Shown here piece after piece: positions 36,556 through 44,941 of a DNA stretch of 57,809 nucleotides. This DNA comes from Candidatus Hadersleviella danica (GTDB lineage: Bacteria; Chloroflexota; Anaerolineae; Promineifilales; Promineifilaceae). Position 1 is the stretch's first letter. The number at the start of each line of letters is the position of its first letter. The notes beneath the pieces were generated by a model. The model was given only the letters and a program-made list of their open reading frames with translations, searched no databases and had not been told where the DNA came from. The stretch covers positions 1 through 57,809 of the forward strand of contig JADJSZ010000053.1 of NCBI GenBank assembly GCA_016711405.1, read 5' to 3'. The position numbers and the translations under genes were made by a program.

Positions 36556-37356
36556 CTAATCACTAATCTCTATTTTGGAACTGGCGGCCGCGCCACGGCC
36601 GAGGTACGCTTCGATGACCAGTGGGTTGGCTTGAATTTCGTGGGGTAGCCCTTCGGCGATTTTCTTGCCGTAATCTAGCACGGTGATTTTTTCGGAAATG
36701 CCCATGACGACGCGCATATCGTGTTCGATGAGCAAGATGGTAATGCCTAAATCGTTGCGGAGCTGGCGGATAAACTCGGTGGTTTCGGCTGTTTCACTGG
36801 GGTTCATGCCGGCCGTGGGTTCATCCAGCAAAAGCAGTTTGGGTTTGCTGGCCAAGGCGCGGGCGATTTCGAGCCGGCGTTGGGCGCCATAGGGCAAACT
36901 GGTGGCCATCCAATCCCCTTTGCCTTTGAGGCCGACAAAGCTCAAGAGTTCGCGGGCGCGTTTTTCGGAGAAAGCATCTTCTTGGCGCACCCACGGCAGG
37001 TTGAGCACGGCCGCCCACCATGTCGAGCGCAAATGTGCCTCCTGCCCCACCATCACATTTTCGATGGCGGTCATGTTGTTAAAGAGGCGGATGTTTTGGA
37101 AGGTGCGCGAGATGCCCAGTTTGGTAATTTCATCGGCCGAGCGTCCTTCGAGCGGTTTGCCATCAAACAAAATTTGTCCTTGGGTGAGCTGATAAAAACC
37201 CGTGATGCAGTTGAAAAACGTCGTTTTCCCTGCCCCATTCGGGCCAATCACGCTGACAATACTGCCTCGTTCGATAAAAAAATCGAGCGTATTGACAGCG
37301 ACCAAGCCGCCAAATTGCTTTCTAATGCTACGTGCTTCTAGAAGATAGTCTGCCAT
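36556..37356 (-). CDS. livG: LivG, branched-chain amino acid ABC transporter ATPase
   Basis: 266 aa, intact. Walker A GPNGAGKTTFFN, KLGISRTFQNIRLF (typical of LivG), signature SLPYGAQRRLEIARAL, Walker B LLLDEPTAGMNPSE, and LIEHDMRVVMGISEKI. It pairs with LivF below LivH and LivM. The final residues EISD and the TAG derive from CACTAATC words. Confidence 0.96.
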   Translation of the reverse strand: MADYLLEARSIRKQFGGLVAVNTLDFFIERGSIVSVIGPNGAGKTTFFNCITGFYQLTQGQILFDGKPLEGRSADEITKLGISRTFQNIRLFNNMTAIENVMVGQEAHLRSTWWAAVLNLPWVRQEDAFSEKRARELLSFVGLKGKGDWMATSLPYGAQRRLEIARALASKPKLLLLDEPTAGMNPSETAETTEFIRQLRNDLGITILLIEHDMRVVMGISEKITVLDYGKKIAEGLPHEIQANPLVIEAYLGRGAAASSKIEISD

Positions 37357-37466
37357 AAGAATGGAGGGGGAACTCGTTATGGGTTATTCGTTATTCATTA
37401 CTGGTTATTTGTTTCGTGCCACAATAAGTAACCAATAACGAGTAACCAATAACAAATAACCAGTAA
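37357..37466 (-). repeat. Word-repeat stem-loop (TTATTCG / CGAATAA type)
   Basis: TTATGGGTTATTCGTTATTC and TACTGGTTATTTG, core TTTCGTGCCAC, then AATAAGTAACCAATAACGAG and CAAATAACCAGTAAC. Confidence 0.87.
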
Positions 37467-39179
37467 CTAAGCAATCGGTTCATCAACAACTTCGCCACTG
37501 TGTAATTCGCGTTGGCGGATAGCCGACGGAATGAGACCTTCGGGGCGGCGGAGCATCATCCAGACCAACAAGGCTCCATAAATCAGTTGGCGATACTCGT
37601 TAAATTCGCGCAAAACTTCGGGCAGGCCGATGAGGACGATGGCTCCGACGATAATGCCGGGAATACTGCCCATCCCACCGACGATGATAACAGCTAAAAC
37701 GTTGATGGAAACGAAGACGGAGAAGCTCTGGGGAAACACAGTTCCCAGTTTGGCGGCGAAGATGCCACCTGCTAAACCGCCTGCGGCCGCGCTCAGGGTA
37801 AAGGCCAAGACCTTGGTTTTGACCAAATTGATGCCCATCGCCTCGGCCACATCTTCATCTTCGCGGATTGCCATCCATTGCCGCCCCATGCGGGAGTTGT
37901 TGAGCCGCCAAATGACGTAGAGAACCAGCCCGCACCCAGCCAGAATGATGTAATACAACAGGCGCGGGTCGGAGAAATTGATTACGCCAAAAATACTTGG
38001 CTTGGGAATGTACAGCACCCCTTGTGCCCCCCCAATGACAGGGCTTAGCCAATCGGAAATGGCCAACACGCGGATGATTTCGCCAAAGCCAAGGGTGGCG
38101 ATGGCCAAATAGTCGCCACGCATACGCAAGACGGGCAGGGCGAAAAAGAAGCCCGTAAACATGGCCGCCAGAACGCATAAGGGCAACACAACCCAGAAGG
38201 GCAACCCTGCCCCACTACCATCTGGAGGAAGAGTGGTGAGCACGCCCATGACATACGCCCCAACGGCGTAGTTGGTCAGGTAGCCAAGGTCGAGTAGCCC
38301 AGCCATGCCGACGGCGATGTTAAGGCCGAGACCCATCATGATATATAGGCCGACCGTGTTGGCGACATCGGAGAGGAAGGTATTGAGCATCCACGGCAGA
38401 GCGAGGAGGACAAGAACGCCAAGGGCGATATTGACATAGCCAATTTGGGTCTGTTGGGCGGCCGACTTGCTTTCCTTCCATGCCTTATTGTTGGCTTTAA
38501 TGGTCGGCCAAAAGTAGACCAGTGCGCCGCTGACGAGGACGACCCCCACAGCCGCTACAGGTGTCAGTGAAGAATTGCGAATCATGGTTCGCAGGATACC
38601 AGAGGGCAAGATGGGGCGCAGGATTTGGGTGAAGAGTTCGCTAAACAGGCCAAAGACAAGGGTGTAAAGCAGAGCGCGTGTTACCACCTGTTGGAATTGG
38701 GTGGGGAGTGCGAAGAGAAAAACCACGCTTGTGGCCAAAGCCGCCCCAACGGCAAGGGTCAGTAGAATGCCTACCAAGAGATTGCTTTGCCCATAAAATA
38801 AGACATCTTGCAGGGCGGGGGAGATGTTGACAAAGACTTCGCGCAGAGAGAGGTCTTGCGAGTTGAATAGGGCTTCTAACACAAAGACGAGGGCAAGGGG
38901 CACAGCCGATAACGCCCCAGCCACGGCCGTGCCTAAAATTCTCGGCCCCATCGCGGCTCCCACCAAATTCTGGCGCACCACATACACCCCCGCATAAACG
39001 GAGGGGATGAAGAGCAACAGGCGGCCGACGGTAATGACCCCATCGACAATGGCACGGCCGCTGAAAGCGGCGACCAGCCCCACGGCCGCGACATAGAGCA
39101 TCCCTACCCCTGCGATTAACCCAATGCGGACTAGGCCGCGCCAATCAGTGTGTGTCGTAGCTTCGGTCATCCGTTTCAT
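37467..39179 (-). CDS. livM: LivM, branched-chain amino acid ABC permease with long N-terminal extension
   Basis: 570 aa, intact. Start ATG 39179 with AAAGGAGC upstream. The core permease starts near residue 245 (IGYVNIALGVLVLLALPWML, LGLNIAVGMAGLLDLGY, TLGFGEIIRVLAISDWLSPV, GRQWMAIREDEDVAEAMGIN, FTLSAAAGGLAGGIFA, ILAVIIVGGMGSIPG-like). The first 240 residues hold about five further TM helices not found in the short 300-420-aa LivM forms. A 7-nt gap to livH indicates tight coupling. Confidence 0.94.
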   Translation of the reverse strand: MKRMTEATTHTDWRGLVRIGLIAGVGMLYVAAVGLVAAFSGRAIVDGVITVGRLLLFIPSVYAGVYVVRQNLVGAAMGPRILGTAVAGALSAVPLALVFVLEALFNSQDLSLREVFVNISPALQDVLFYGQSNLLVGILLTLAVGAALATSVVFLFALPTQFQQVVTRALLYTLVFGLFSELFTQILRPILPSGILRTMIRNSSLTPVAAVGVVLVSGALVYFWPTIKANNKAWKESKSAAQQTQIGYVNIALGVLVLLALPWMLNTFLSDVANTVGLYIMMGLGLNIAVGMAGLLDLGYLTNYAVGAYVMGVLTTLPPDGSGAGLPFWVVLPLCVLAAMFTGFFFALPVLRMRGDYLAIATLGFGEIIRVLAISDWLSPVIGGAQGVLYIPKPSIFGVINFSDPRLLYYIILAGCGLVLYVIWRLNNSRMGRQWMAIREDEDVAEAMGINLVKTKVLAFTLSAAAGGLAGGIFAAKLGTVFPQSFSVFVSINVLAVIIVGGMGSIPGIIVGAIVLIGLPEVLREFNEYRQLIYGALLVWMMLRRPEGLIPSAIRQRELHSGEVVDEPIA

Positions 39180-39186
39180 CGCTCCT

Positions 39187-40260
39187 TTAGGCTTTCTTTT
39201 CCGCTAATTTTTCGCCCAAAATGCCTTGGGGGCGGAAGATGAGAATGACGACGAGCAAGGTAAAGGCGATGGCATCTTTAAGTTGGTTAGCCCCCGGAAT
39301 GCCCAGCCCTGCCAACACCAAATTGGGGCCAAGGGCCTCGAATACGCCGAGGAGCAACCCACCGAGCATGGCTCCGGGGATGCTCCCAATGCCGCCCAGC
39401 ACGGCCGAGGTAAACGCCTTGATGCCGGGGAAGAAGCCCATGGTGTAGCTCACCCCTTGCGGCCGATACATGCCGTTAATGACCCCGGCCGCGCCTGCCA
39501 AAAAGCCCCCAATGGCAAACGTAAAAACGATGATGTAATCTACATCAATGCCCATTAGCCGCGAAACCTCTTTGTTTTCGGAAACGGCGCGCATCGCTTT
39601 GCCAATTTTGGTGCGTTCGACCATCCAGTACAGGCCAATCATCAGCACGAGGGCAAACGAAAAGACCAGCACATTGATGCGGGGCACTGTGAGGAGACCT
39701 AAATTAAATGTGCCCGTGAAGAGGGGCAAGGAGGAAAAATCGGGGTAAGCCCGGAAGCTCGAGCCGTATAACCCGCGAAAGGTGTATTGCAGAAAGAAGG
39801 AGGCTCCGATGGCCGTGATGAGCGGGACTAGGCGGGGCGCATTCCGCAACGGCCGATAGGCAATCCGCTCCAACAAGACGGCTAACCCCATAGATACCCC
39901 CCCCGCCAGAAGTAAAAGTAAAATGATACTCAGAAAGGGTGATTGCGCCATAAAGCCACTGCTCCATAAATAGGTGGCTAAAAAGCTGGCCGTAAATGCC
40001 CCCGCCATAAAAATTTCGCCGTGGGCAAAGTTAATCATCAACAAAATGCCATAGACCAAGGTGTACCCAAGGGCTATAAGGGCGTAGATACTGCCTTGAG
40101 TTAGCCCCGCAATGGCAAGGTTAAGGATTTGTTCGGTGGTAAACGGCCGTTCGATAATTAAGGTATTGACTAGCCCCCACAACACCAAAACTAAGATAAC
40201 AACACGAAAGAGGAGCAGAAATAAGCTGACCCACGAGAATCGCTCAAAAAATTGACGCAT
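39187..40260 (-). CDS. livH: LivH, branched-chain amino acid ABC permease
   Basis: About 357 aa, intact. ATG 40260 is preferred; a GTG lies 6 nt upstream. Typical blocks: AGLTQGSIYALIALGYTLVYGILLMINFAHGEIFM, LLERIAYRPLRNAPRLVPLI, GKAMRAVSENKEVSRLMGID (EAA-like cytoplasmic loop) and KAFTSAVLGGIGSIPGAMLGG. It forms the membrane channel together with LivM. Confidence 0.96.
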   Translation of the reverse strand: MRQFFERFSWVSLFLLLFRVVILVLVLWGLVNTLIIERPFTTEQILNLAIAGLTQGSIYALIALGYTLVYGILLMINFAHGEIFMAGAFTASFLATYLWSSGFMAQSPFLSIILLLLLAGGVSMGLAVLLERIAYRPLRNAPRLVPLITAIGASFFLQYTFRGLYGSSFRAYPDFSSLPLFTGTFNLGLLTVPRINVLVFSFALVLMIGLYWMVERTKIGKAMRAVSENKEVSRLMGIDVDYIIVFTFAIGGFLAGAAGVINGMYRPQGVSYTMGFFPGIKAFTSAVLGGIGSIPGAMLGGLLLGVFEALGPNLVLAGLGIPGANQLKDAIAFTLLVVILIFRPQGILGEKLAEKKA

Positions 40261-40313
40261 GGACACCGCTCACTTGGGAAGGTTGGTAGGGAGAGATGGG
40301 GTGTAAGGGTCTA

Positions 40314-40353
40314 ATGGTATAGGGTGTAGTGAAGCCAATACACCCTATACCAT
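40314..40353. repeat. Perfect 15-bp stem-loop
   Basis: ATGGTATAGGGTGTA and its complement around the loop GTGAAGCCAA, between livK and livH. It has no T-run on either strand. Confidence 0.88.
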
Positions 40354-40368
40354 GACATGACTAGACTA

Positions 40369-40407
40369 AATGAAAGAGAAGCTCAAGGCGTGAGCTTCTC
40401 TTTCATT
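40369..40407. terminator. 17-bp stem-loop after livK
   Basis: AATGAAAGAGAAGCTCA, loop AGGCG, perfect complement. It lies just downstream of livK inside the operon. Such hairpins usually give more binding protein than permease by partial termination or mRNA protection. Confidence 0.8.
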
Positions 40408-40418
40408 GTTCAGGCAAA

Positions 40419-41639
40419 CTAGGGGGTCCAAATAGCGGCGGGGGGGAAGTTGCCATCTACTTCAGCTTGGGTAATTTCAAAGATACCCAAGGCTTGGCCA
40501 GTGGCGCAGTCGCCGTATTCACTGCAAGTCAGCGTACCTGTCAGGCCGTTGAAGCCAGAGGTAGCGGAAACTGCGTCGCGCAGGGCTTGACGGCCGATGC
40601 TCAACGAGCCATCTTCGCCTTGTTGGGCGACTTTGACAATGGCATCCAACAAAATGTTGGTGGCATCATAGGCAAAGGCGTGGAAACCGCTGGGGGGCGA
40701 ACCACCGTATTTGGTTGTCCATTTGGCCAAGAAGGCATCGTAAGTAGCACCTTGGACGTAGGGGCCAGAGAGGTAGGAACCCACGGCGTTGGGGCCGCTA
40801 TCGGGGGCGAAGTTCTCCGCCAACAGACCATCAGAACCCATCAAAATGGTTTCTTCTAAGCCGGGGATGCTGGCCGCTTGGGCCACGATGAAGGGGCCTT
40901 CGGGGGTGAAGATGGGGAAGTAGAGGACATCGGGCGAGCCAGCCGCAATTTGGGTCAGGATGGCGGTCATGTCGGTGTCACCGACATTGATGGCTTCGCG
41001 AGCGGTGACGGTTCCACCCAATTCTTCCATAGTGGTGGCAAACACTTGTTGGAGTTGGTCGGCGTAGGGGCTACCATCGTGGATGGTGGCAACGCTCCGG
41101 GCACCCAATTCGTTGTAGGCGAATTCGGCCGCAACGCGCCCTTGGAACAAGTCATTGTGCGCGGTACGGTAGTAGCCGGGTTTCCATGTTTGTTCTGGGT
41201 CGGTTAGGGCGGGGGCGGTGTTGGAAGGAGAAATCATCAACAAACCAGCATCGCTGATAATGGGCAAGCCAGCTGTCGCTTCGCTGGAGCAACTCGAGCC
41301 GATGATACCCACGATTTGGGTATCGGTTGCCAGAGCTTGAGCGGCCGTTTGGCCACCTTCTGCACTACAGCCCGAATCTTCACCGACCAATTCAATCGAG
41401 TGGCCAAGCAATTCGCCACGGTCATCAATGGCGATTTCGATACCACCACGGGAATCTTCGCCCAAGAAGGCGGTACCACCCGAAATGGTGAGCATGTAGG
41501 CCAAGCGAATGGGTTCGTCAGCCCCAATCTCGACACAACCAATCGGGTCGGTACACTCAGGGGCGCCACCAGCCGCGCAAGCGGAGGCGACAAGTGCTGT
41601 GAGCATCAGCAAAATGGTCAATAGGGTAAACTTTTTCAT
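40419..41639 (-). CDS. livK: LivK-like branched-chain amino acid binding lipoprotein
   Basis: 406 aa, intact. Lipoprotein signal MKKFTLLTILLMLTALVASAC (lipobox ASAC). Periplasmic-binding fold type I: RLAYMLTISGGTAFLGEDSR, GIEIAIDDRG, VGIIGSSCSSEATAGLPI, YYRTAHNDLFQGRVAAEFAY, PDVLYFPIFTPEGPFIVAQA. First gene of the liv operon with Shine-Dalgarno AAGGAGAA. It captures substrate outside the membrane. Confidence 0.94.
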   Translation of the reverse strand: MKKFTLLTILLMLTALVASACAAGGAPECTDPIGCVEIGADEPIRLAYMLTISGGTAFLGEDSRGGIEIAIDDRGELLGHSIELVGEDSGCSAEGGQTAAQALATDTQIVGIIGSSCSSEATAGLPIISDAGLLMISPSNTAPALTDPEQTWKPGYYRTAHNDLFQGRVAAEFAYNELGARSVATIHDGSPYADQLQQVFATTMEELGGTVTAREAINVGDTDMTAILTQIAAGSPDVLYFPIFTPEGPFIVAQAASIPGLEETILMGSDGLLAENFAPDSGPNAVGSYLSGPYVQGATYDAFLAKWTTKYGGSPPSGFHAFAYDATNILLDAIVKVAQQGEDGSLSIGRQALRDAVSATSGFNGLTGTLTCSEYGDCATGQALGIFEITQAEVDGNFPPAAIWTP

Positions 41640-41860
41640 TCAATCTTCTCCTTTGATAATGTGCGTGCGTATGGCCGTTTAAGCAACTCGCCTTTCGTTG
41701 TTGAACAGCCGCCTGAATTGGATCCTTAGCAAAGACAGAATTAGCCAAGGTACTCAGGTACTTCTTATAGAACTTTAAGATTCTAGTAAATTTTGGCCAG
41801 ATGTCAAATAACCAAAGAGGGGGGCAAGAGAAAGCATCGGCCGTGCCACGCCGTAGTCTC
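41640..41860. other. Upstream region of the liv operon
   Basis: No gene. It should contain the livK promoter on the minus strand; I see no clear -10/-35 pair. The stretch near 41760-41810 is AT-rich. Confidence 0.4.
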
Positions 41861-41887
41861 AAATAAAATAGCGGCCGAAGCCGCTAT
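41861..41887 (-). terminator. Terminator of the sugar ABC operon
   Basis: On the minus strand, ATAGCGGC TTCG GCCGCTAT followed by TTTTATTT. It lies 38 nt after the malG-like stop. A UUCG tetraloop. Confidence 0.85.
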
Positions 41888-41924
41888 AACATAATTCGAG
41901 CCAAGAGCTACCTAGGTCGGCCGC

Positions 41925-43127
41925 TTAGCCCTTCACGCCAGACCCAGTAGCACTTTCCACAAAGAAGCGTTGGCCAAAGATAAAGATGAGCATGGGGGGC
42001 AAAATGGCGATGGCCGCGCCCGCCAAAATGAGGTTGGGGCTATCGGCCGCACGGCCGCGCAACACATTCAGCGAAAGGGTGAGGACATGGTTTTCCACAT
42101 TGCCCGTGTTGATGACGATGAGCGGCCAGAAGAAGCTATTCCACGCATACAAAAAGGTAAACGTCGTGAGGGTGGCGAGGGCAGGGGTGCTGGCGGGCAA
42201 GAAAATGCGCCATAAAATCTGGAGGCGCGAAGCCCCGTCAATGAGTGCCGCTTCTTCAATTTCTTTGGGCACGGTGATGAAAAATTGGCGCATCAGAAAG
42301 GTGCCGTACGCGCTGAACACCCACGGGAAAACGAGCGAGGCGATTTTGTCCACCCACCCAATATAGACCATCAGTTGGTACATGGGCGTAATCAGCACGA
42401 CGAAGGGAATCATAATCGTGCCCAAATACATGACAAAGAGATTGTCACGGCCGGGGAACTGCAACCGCGCAAAGGTGTAGCCGCCCAAAACCGAAGTGAC
42501 CAACACGCCTGTCACCACCCCCAACGTGACCAAAATGGTGTTGGTGAGGCTCCGATCCATATTTTGCAGAGCAACCACCGCTTCGTAATTTTCGGGGTGC
42601 CACGAAAGCTCTTCCACGGGCTGGCTGAGGCGCGTGTTTTGCAACACCTCTTTATTTGGGTCAGCCACGCTCACAAAACGGCCGAACGCCGTTTGCCCCA
42701 CCTGCCCCCATTGCACCACCTCCCCATTCACCGTGATTTCGTAGAGCGGCACTTCCAACCCATCAATCACCACCTGCTCTTGCTCTACAAAGCCACCCAC
42801 AGGGGTGGCCTCGCGGAAAGGCAATTCGGCCGTTTGGCTGGGGTCGGCGGGGTTGGCGAAGATGATGATGCGGATGTTTTCTTCGACCAGCGCATAAGGT
42901 TCGCCATTGATGGTGTAGAGCGGCCGTGGCGTGTCATATGTCTCAATTTCGGCCGTGAGCGGGTCACGCGGGAGCAAGCGCGGTGGATAATTAAACGTGT
43001 CCTTGGGCTGTTTCAACGAAGTGGTCAGCATGAACACAAAGGGAAACACCATGAAAAAGGCGAAGAAAATCAGCACCCCATAGACGAGTACCGCCTGCAA
43101 AATCTTGTTGAACTTTTGTGAACGCAT
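41925..43127 (-). CDS. MalG-like sugar ABC permease with extracytoplasmic insertion
   Basis: 400 aa, intact. TM1 (LVYGVLIFFAFFMVFPFVFML) is followed by about 130 non-membrane residues (about 45-180: PPRLLPRDPLTAEIETYDTP to LSWHPENYEAVV) before TM2 (TILVTLGVVTGVLVTSVLGG). The EAA loop EEAALIDGASRLQILWRIFL contacts the ATPase. The insertion is larger than in E. coli MalG. It works with the two upstream genes; no ATPase gene is present, so a shared MsiK-type ATPase is likely (inference). The start follows CTCCCCT. Confidence 0.93.
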   Translation of the reverse strand: MRSQKFNKILQAVLVYGVLIFFAFFMVFPFVFMLTTSLKQPKDTFNYPPRLLPRDPLTAEIETYDTPRPLYTINGEPYALVEENIRIIIFANPADPSQTAELPFREATPVGGFVEQEQVVIDGLEVPLYEITVNGEVVQWGQVGQTAFGRFVSVADPNKEVLQNTRLSQPVEELSWHPENYEAVVALQNMDRSLTNTILVTLGVVTGVLVTSVLGGYTFARLQFPGRDNLFVMYLGTIMIPFVVLITPMYQLMVYIGWVDKIASLVFPWVFSAYGTFLMRQFFITVPKEIEEAALIDGASRLQILWRIFLPASTPALATLTTFTFLYAWNSFFWPLIVINTGNVENHVLTLSLNVLRGRAADSPNLILAGAAIAILPPMLIFIFGQRFFVESATGSGVKG

Positions 43128-43219
43128 AGGGGAGTTACTCGTTATTTGTTATTGGTTACTCGTTATTTGTTATTCGCCAGACGACCCCAATAACGAATAA
43201 CCCAATAACCAATAACATC
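43128..43219 (-). repeat. Word-repeat stem-loop (GTTATTTGTTATTGG type)
   Basis: TTACTCGTTATTTGTTATTG, GTTACTCGTTATTTGTTATT, core CAGACGACCCC, then AATAACGAATAACCCAATAA and CCAATAAC. Between malF and malG inside the operon. Confidence 0.88.
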
Positions 43220-44866
43220 CTATTCATACGCCGCGCCCCCACCGCTTTGGCGGCGGGCTTGGGCAAGGGTGGCCACAAAAATAAGCAGGAATAAGACCCA
43301 CGCAATGGCCGAGGCGTAGCCCAACTCAAACCGCTGGAACCCTTTTTGGTAGAGATATAACACCATGACCAAGGTGGAATTGCCGGGGCCAGCAGGGTTG
43401 TTTCCCATCAAAATAAAGACATCCTCGAATACTTGGAAGGTGGTGATGAGGGTGGTGATCACCACAAAGAAGGTGGTGGGAGCCAGCATGGGCAGGGTGA
43501 CGCTGATAAATTGCCGCCACGGCCCTGCCCCGTCCACCGTCGCCGCCTCATACAAGACTTTGGGGATGTTTTGCAGGCCAGCCAAGAATAAGACGGTGTT
43601 AAAACCGACGAGCCGCCATGCCATCATGACGACTACGGCCAGTAGTGCCGTATCACTATTGGAAAGCCAACGCACGGCCGGGTCTACAAAATCCCCCCCA
43701 ATGCTGTTGAGCAGGTTAATGATGCCTGTAATGGCGTAATTGATGTAGCCAATGGTGGAATTAAAAAGCCATTGCCACACCAGAGCGATACCGACCACGG
43801 CCGCGACACTCGGCAAAAAGTAGAGGGCGCGAAAAATTCGCATCCCCGGCAAATCGCTATTGAGCAGATTGGCCAAGAAAAGGGCGGGAATGACGCTGAT
43901 TGGCACGGCGTAGAGCACAAATTTAAGGGTGTTGCCGAGAGCGAGCCAGAAAAGTTTGTCGGCCGCGCCAATCACATAATAGGTGCCAAACAGATTGACC
44001 CGTGTGACCTCATCGTAGACGAGAATATCGAGCACTTCGTTGGCGCGTTGCGCCCCATCGGTCAGCCGCGCCACATCCAAATCTAAAATTTTGATGTAGT
44101 TGTCTAAGCCGACAAAATCGGCCGTGCCAAAGGCATCGGAGTTGGTCAGGCTGACATAAAAGGAGAAGATGAGCGGCCCCACAAAAAAGATAAGAAAGCC
44201 GACCAAGTTGGGCGAGAGCAGGAGGTAGCCATCCAACATTTCGGAATCGGCGACGGTGGCGTTGAAGGCATCGGCCGCTTTTTGGCGCCACATGAGCCAG
44301 CAGAACAGCCCAAATAGCCCAGTGGACACGGTAATGCCCAGTGTCAGGCTATTGCGGAGGGCGGCCAAGATGGCCAGAATGGCCCCACCAATACCCACGG
44401 ATAGCAGAAAGAAGATGCCCGCCACGGCCGCAATCCATTTCCCGGCCGTTTGCAACTGCCGTTGCCGTGCCGTGCCCTCGTATCTATCTCCCCACCCCCC
44501 CACGAGATAGCCCACAAAGGCCAGCCCCAAAAAGGGCAACCCTTGGGCAAAGGTATTGGCCAGCGCATCCAGCCCCAAAAAGATGCCCAAATAGTGCAAA
44601 CTAAGCAGGAGGCTGACCAAAAAGCCAAGATAATTGGCCGCCAGCGAAAGCGAACGGCCGCGGTGTTGTCGTGCGGGAAAATAAGTAATGGCTCCCCAGT
44701 TCAGCATCATGTGGAGCAGGAACGCCACCGTCAGGACGATACGCCCCCACAGCGGCCATTCCGTGCCCCACACCCAAACAATCAAAGCCACATCGGCCAG
44801 ACTGACACCCACATGCCAAACGGCCGTCGCCTGTAGCCATCGTTCCATGTTGATGAGTCTGTTCAT
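43220..44866 (-). CDS. MalF-like sugar ABC permease
   Basis: About 548 aa, intact. ATG 44866 (MNRLINMERW) is preferred because the codons before it are word-repeat DNA. Several N-terminal TM helices (about 1-220) precede the transporter core: LLSPNLVGFLIFFVGPLIFSF, a periplasmic domain (FGTADFVGLDNYIKILDLDV), FRALYFLPSVAAVVGIALVW and the EAA loop YEAATVDGAGPWRQFISVTL. It is longer than typical 300-aa sugar permeases because of the helices at the front. Partner of MalG. Confidence 0.92.
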   Translation of the reverse strand: MNRLINMERWLQATAVWHVGVSLADVALIVWVWGTEWPLWGRIVLTVAFLLHMMLNWGAITYFPARQHRGRSLSLAANYLGFLVSLLLSLHYLGIFLGLDALANTFAQGLPFLGLAFVGYLVGGWGDRYEGTARQRQLQTAGKWIAAVAGIFFLLSVGIGGAILAILAALRNSLTLGITVSTGLFGLFCWLMWRQKAADAFNATVADSEMLDGYLLLSPNLVGFLIFFVGPLIFSFYVSLTNSDAFGTADFVGLDNYIKILDLDVARLTDGAQRANEVLDILVYDEVTRVNLFGTYYVIGAADKLFWLALGNTLKFVLYAVPISVIPALFLANLLNSDLPGMRIFRALYFLPSVAAVVGIALVWQWLFNSTIGYINYAITGIINLLNSIGGDFVDPAVRWLSNSDTALLAVVVMMAWRLVGFNTVLFLAGLQNIPKVLYEAATVDGAGPWRQFISVTLPMLAPTTFFVVITTLITTFQVFEDVFILMGNNPAGPGNSTLVMVLYLYQKGFQRFELGYASAIAWVLFLLIFVATLAQARRQSGGGAAYE

Positions 44867-44869
44867 AGT

Positions 44870-44941
44870 GGGGGAGTGGTAATTGGTAATTGGTAATTGG
44901 CAATGAGTTCCCAGCACTAACCACTTACCAATAACGAATAA
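44870..44941 (-). repeat. Word-repeat stem-loop (GGTAATTGGTAATTGG)
   Basis: GGTAATTGGTAATTGGTAAT, core GTTCCCAGCACTA, then ACCACTTACCAATAACGAAT. Confidence 0.85.

Noticed and set aside
44866..44917. An upstream start for the MalF-like protein (MLGTHCQLPITNYHSPT)
   Set aside because: Those codons are the GGTAATTGG word repeat; ATG 44866 begins the plausible membrane protein.
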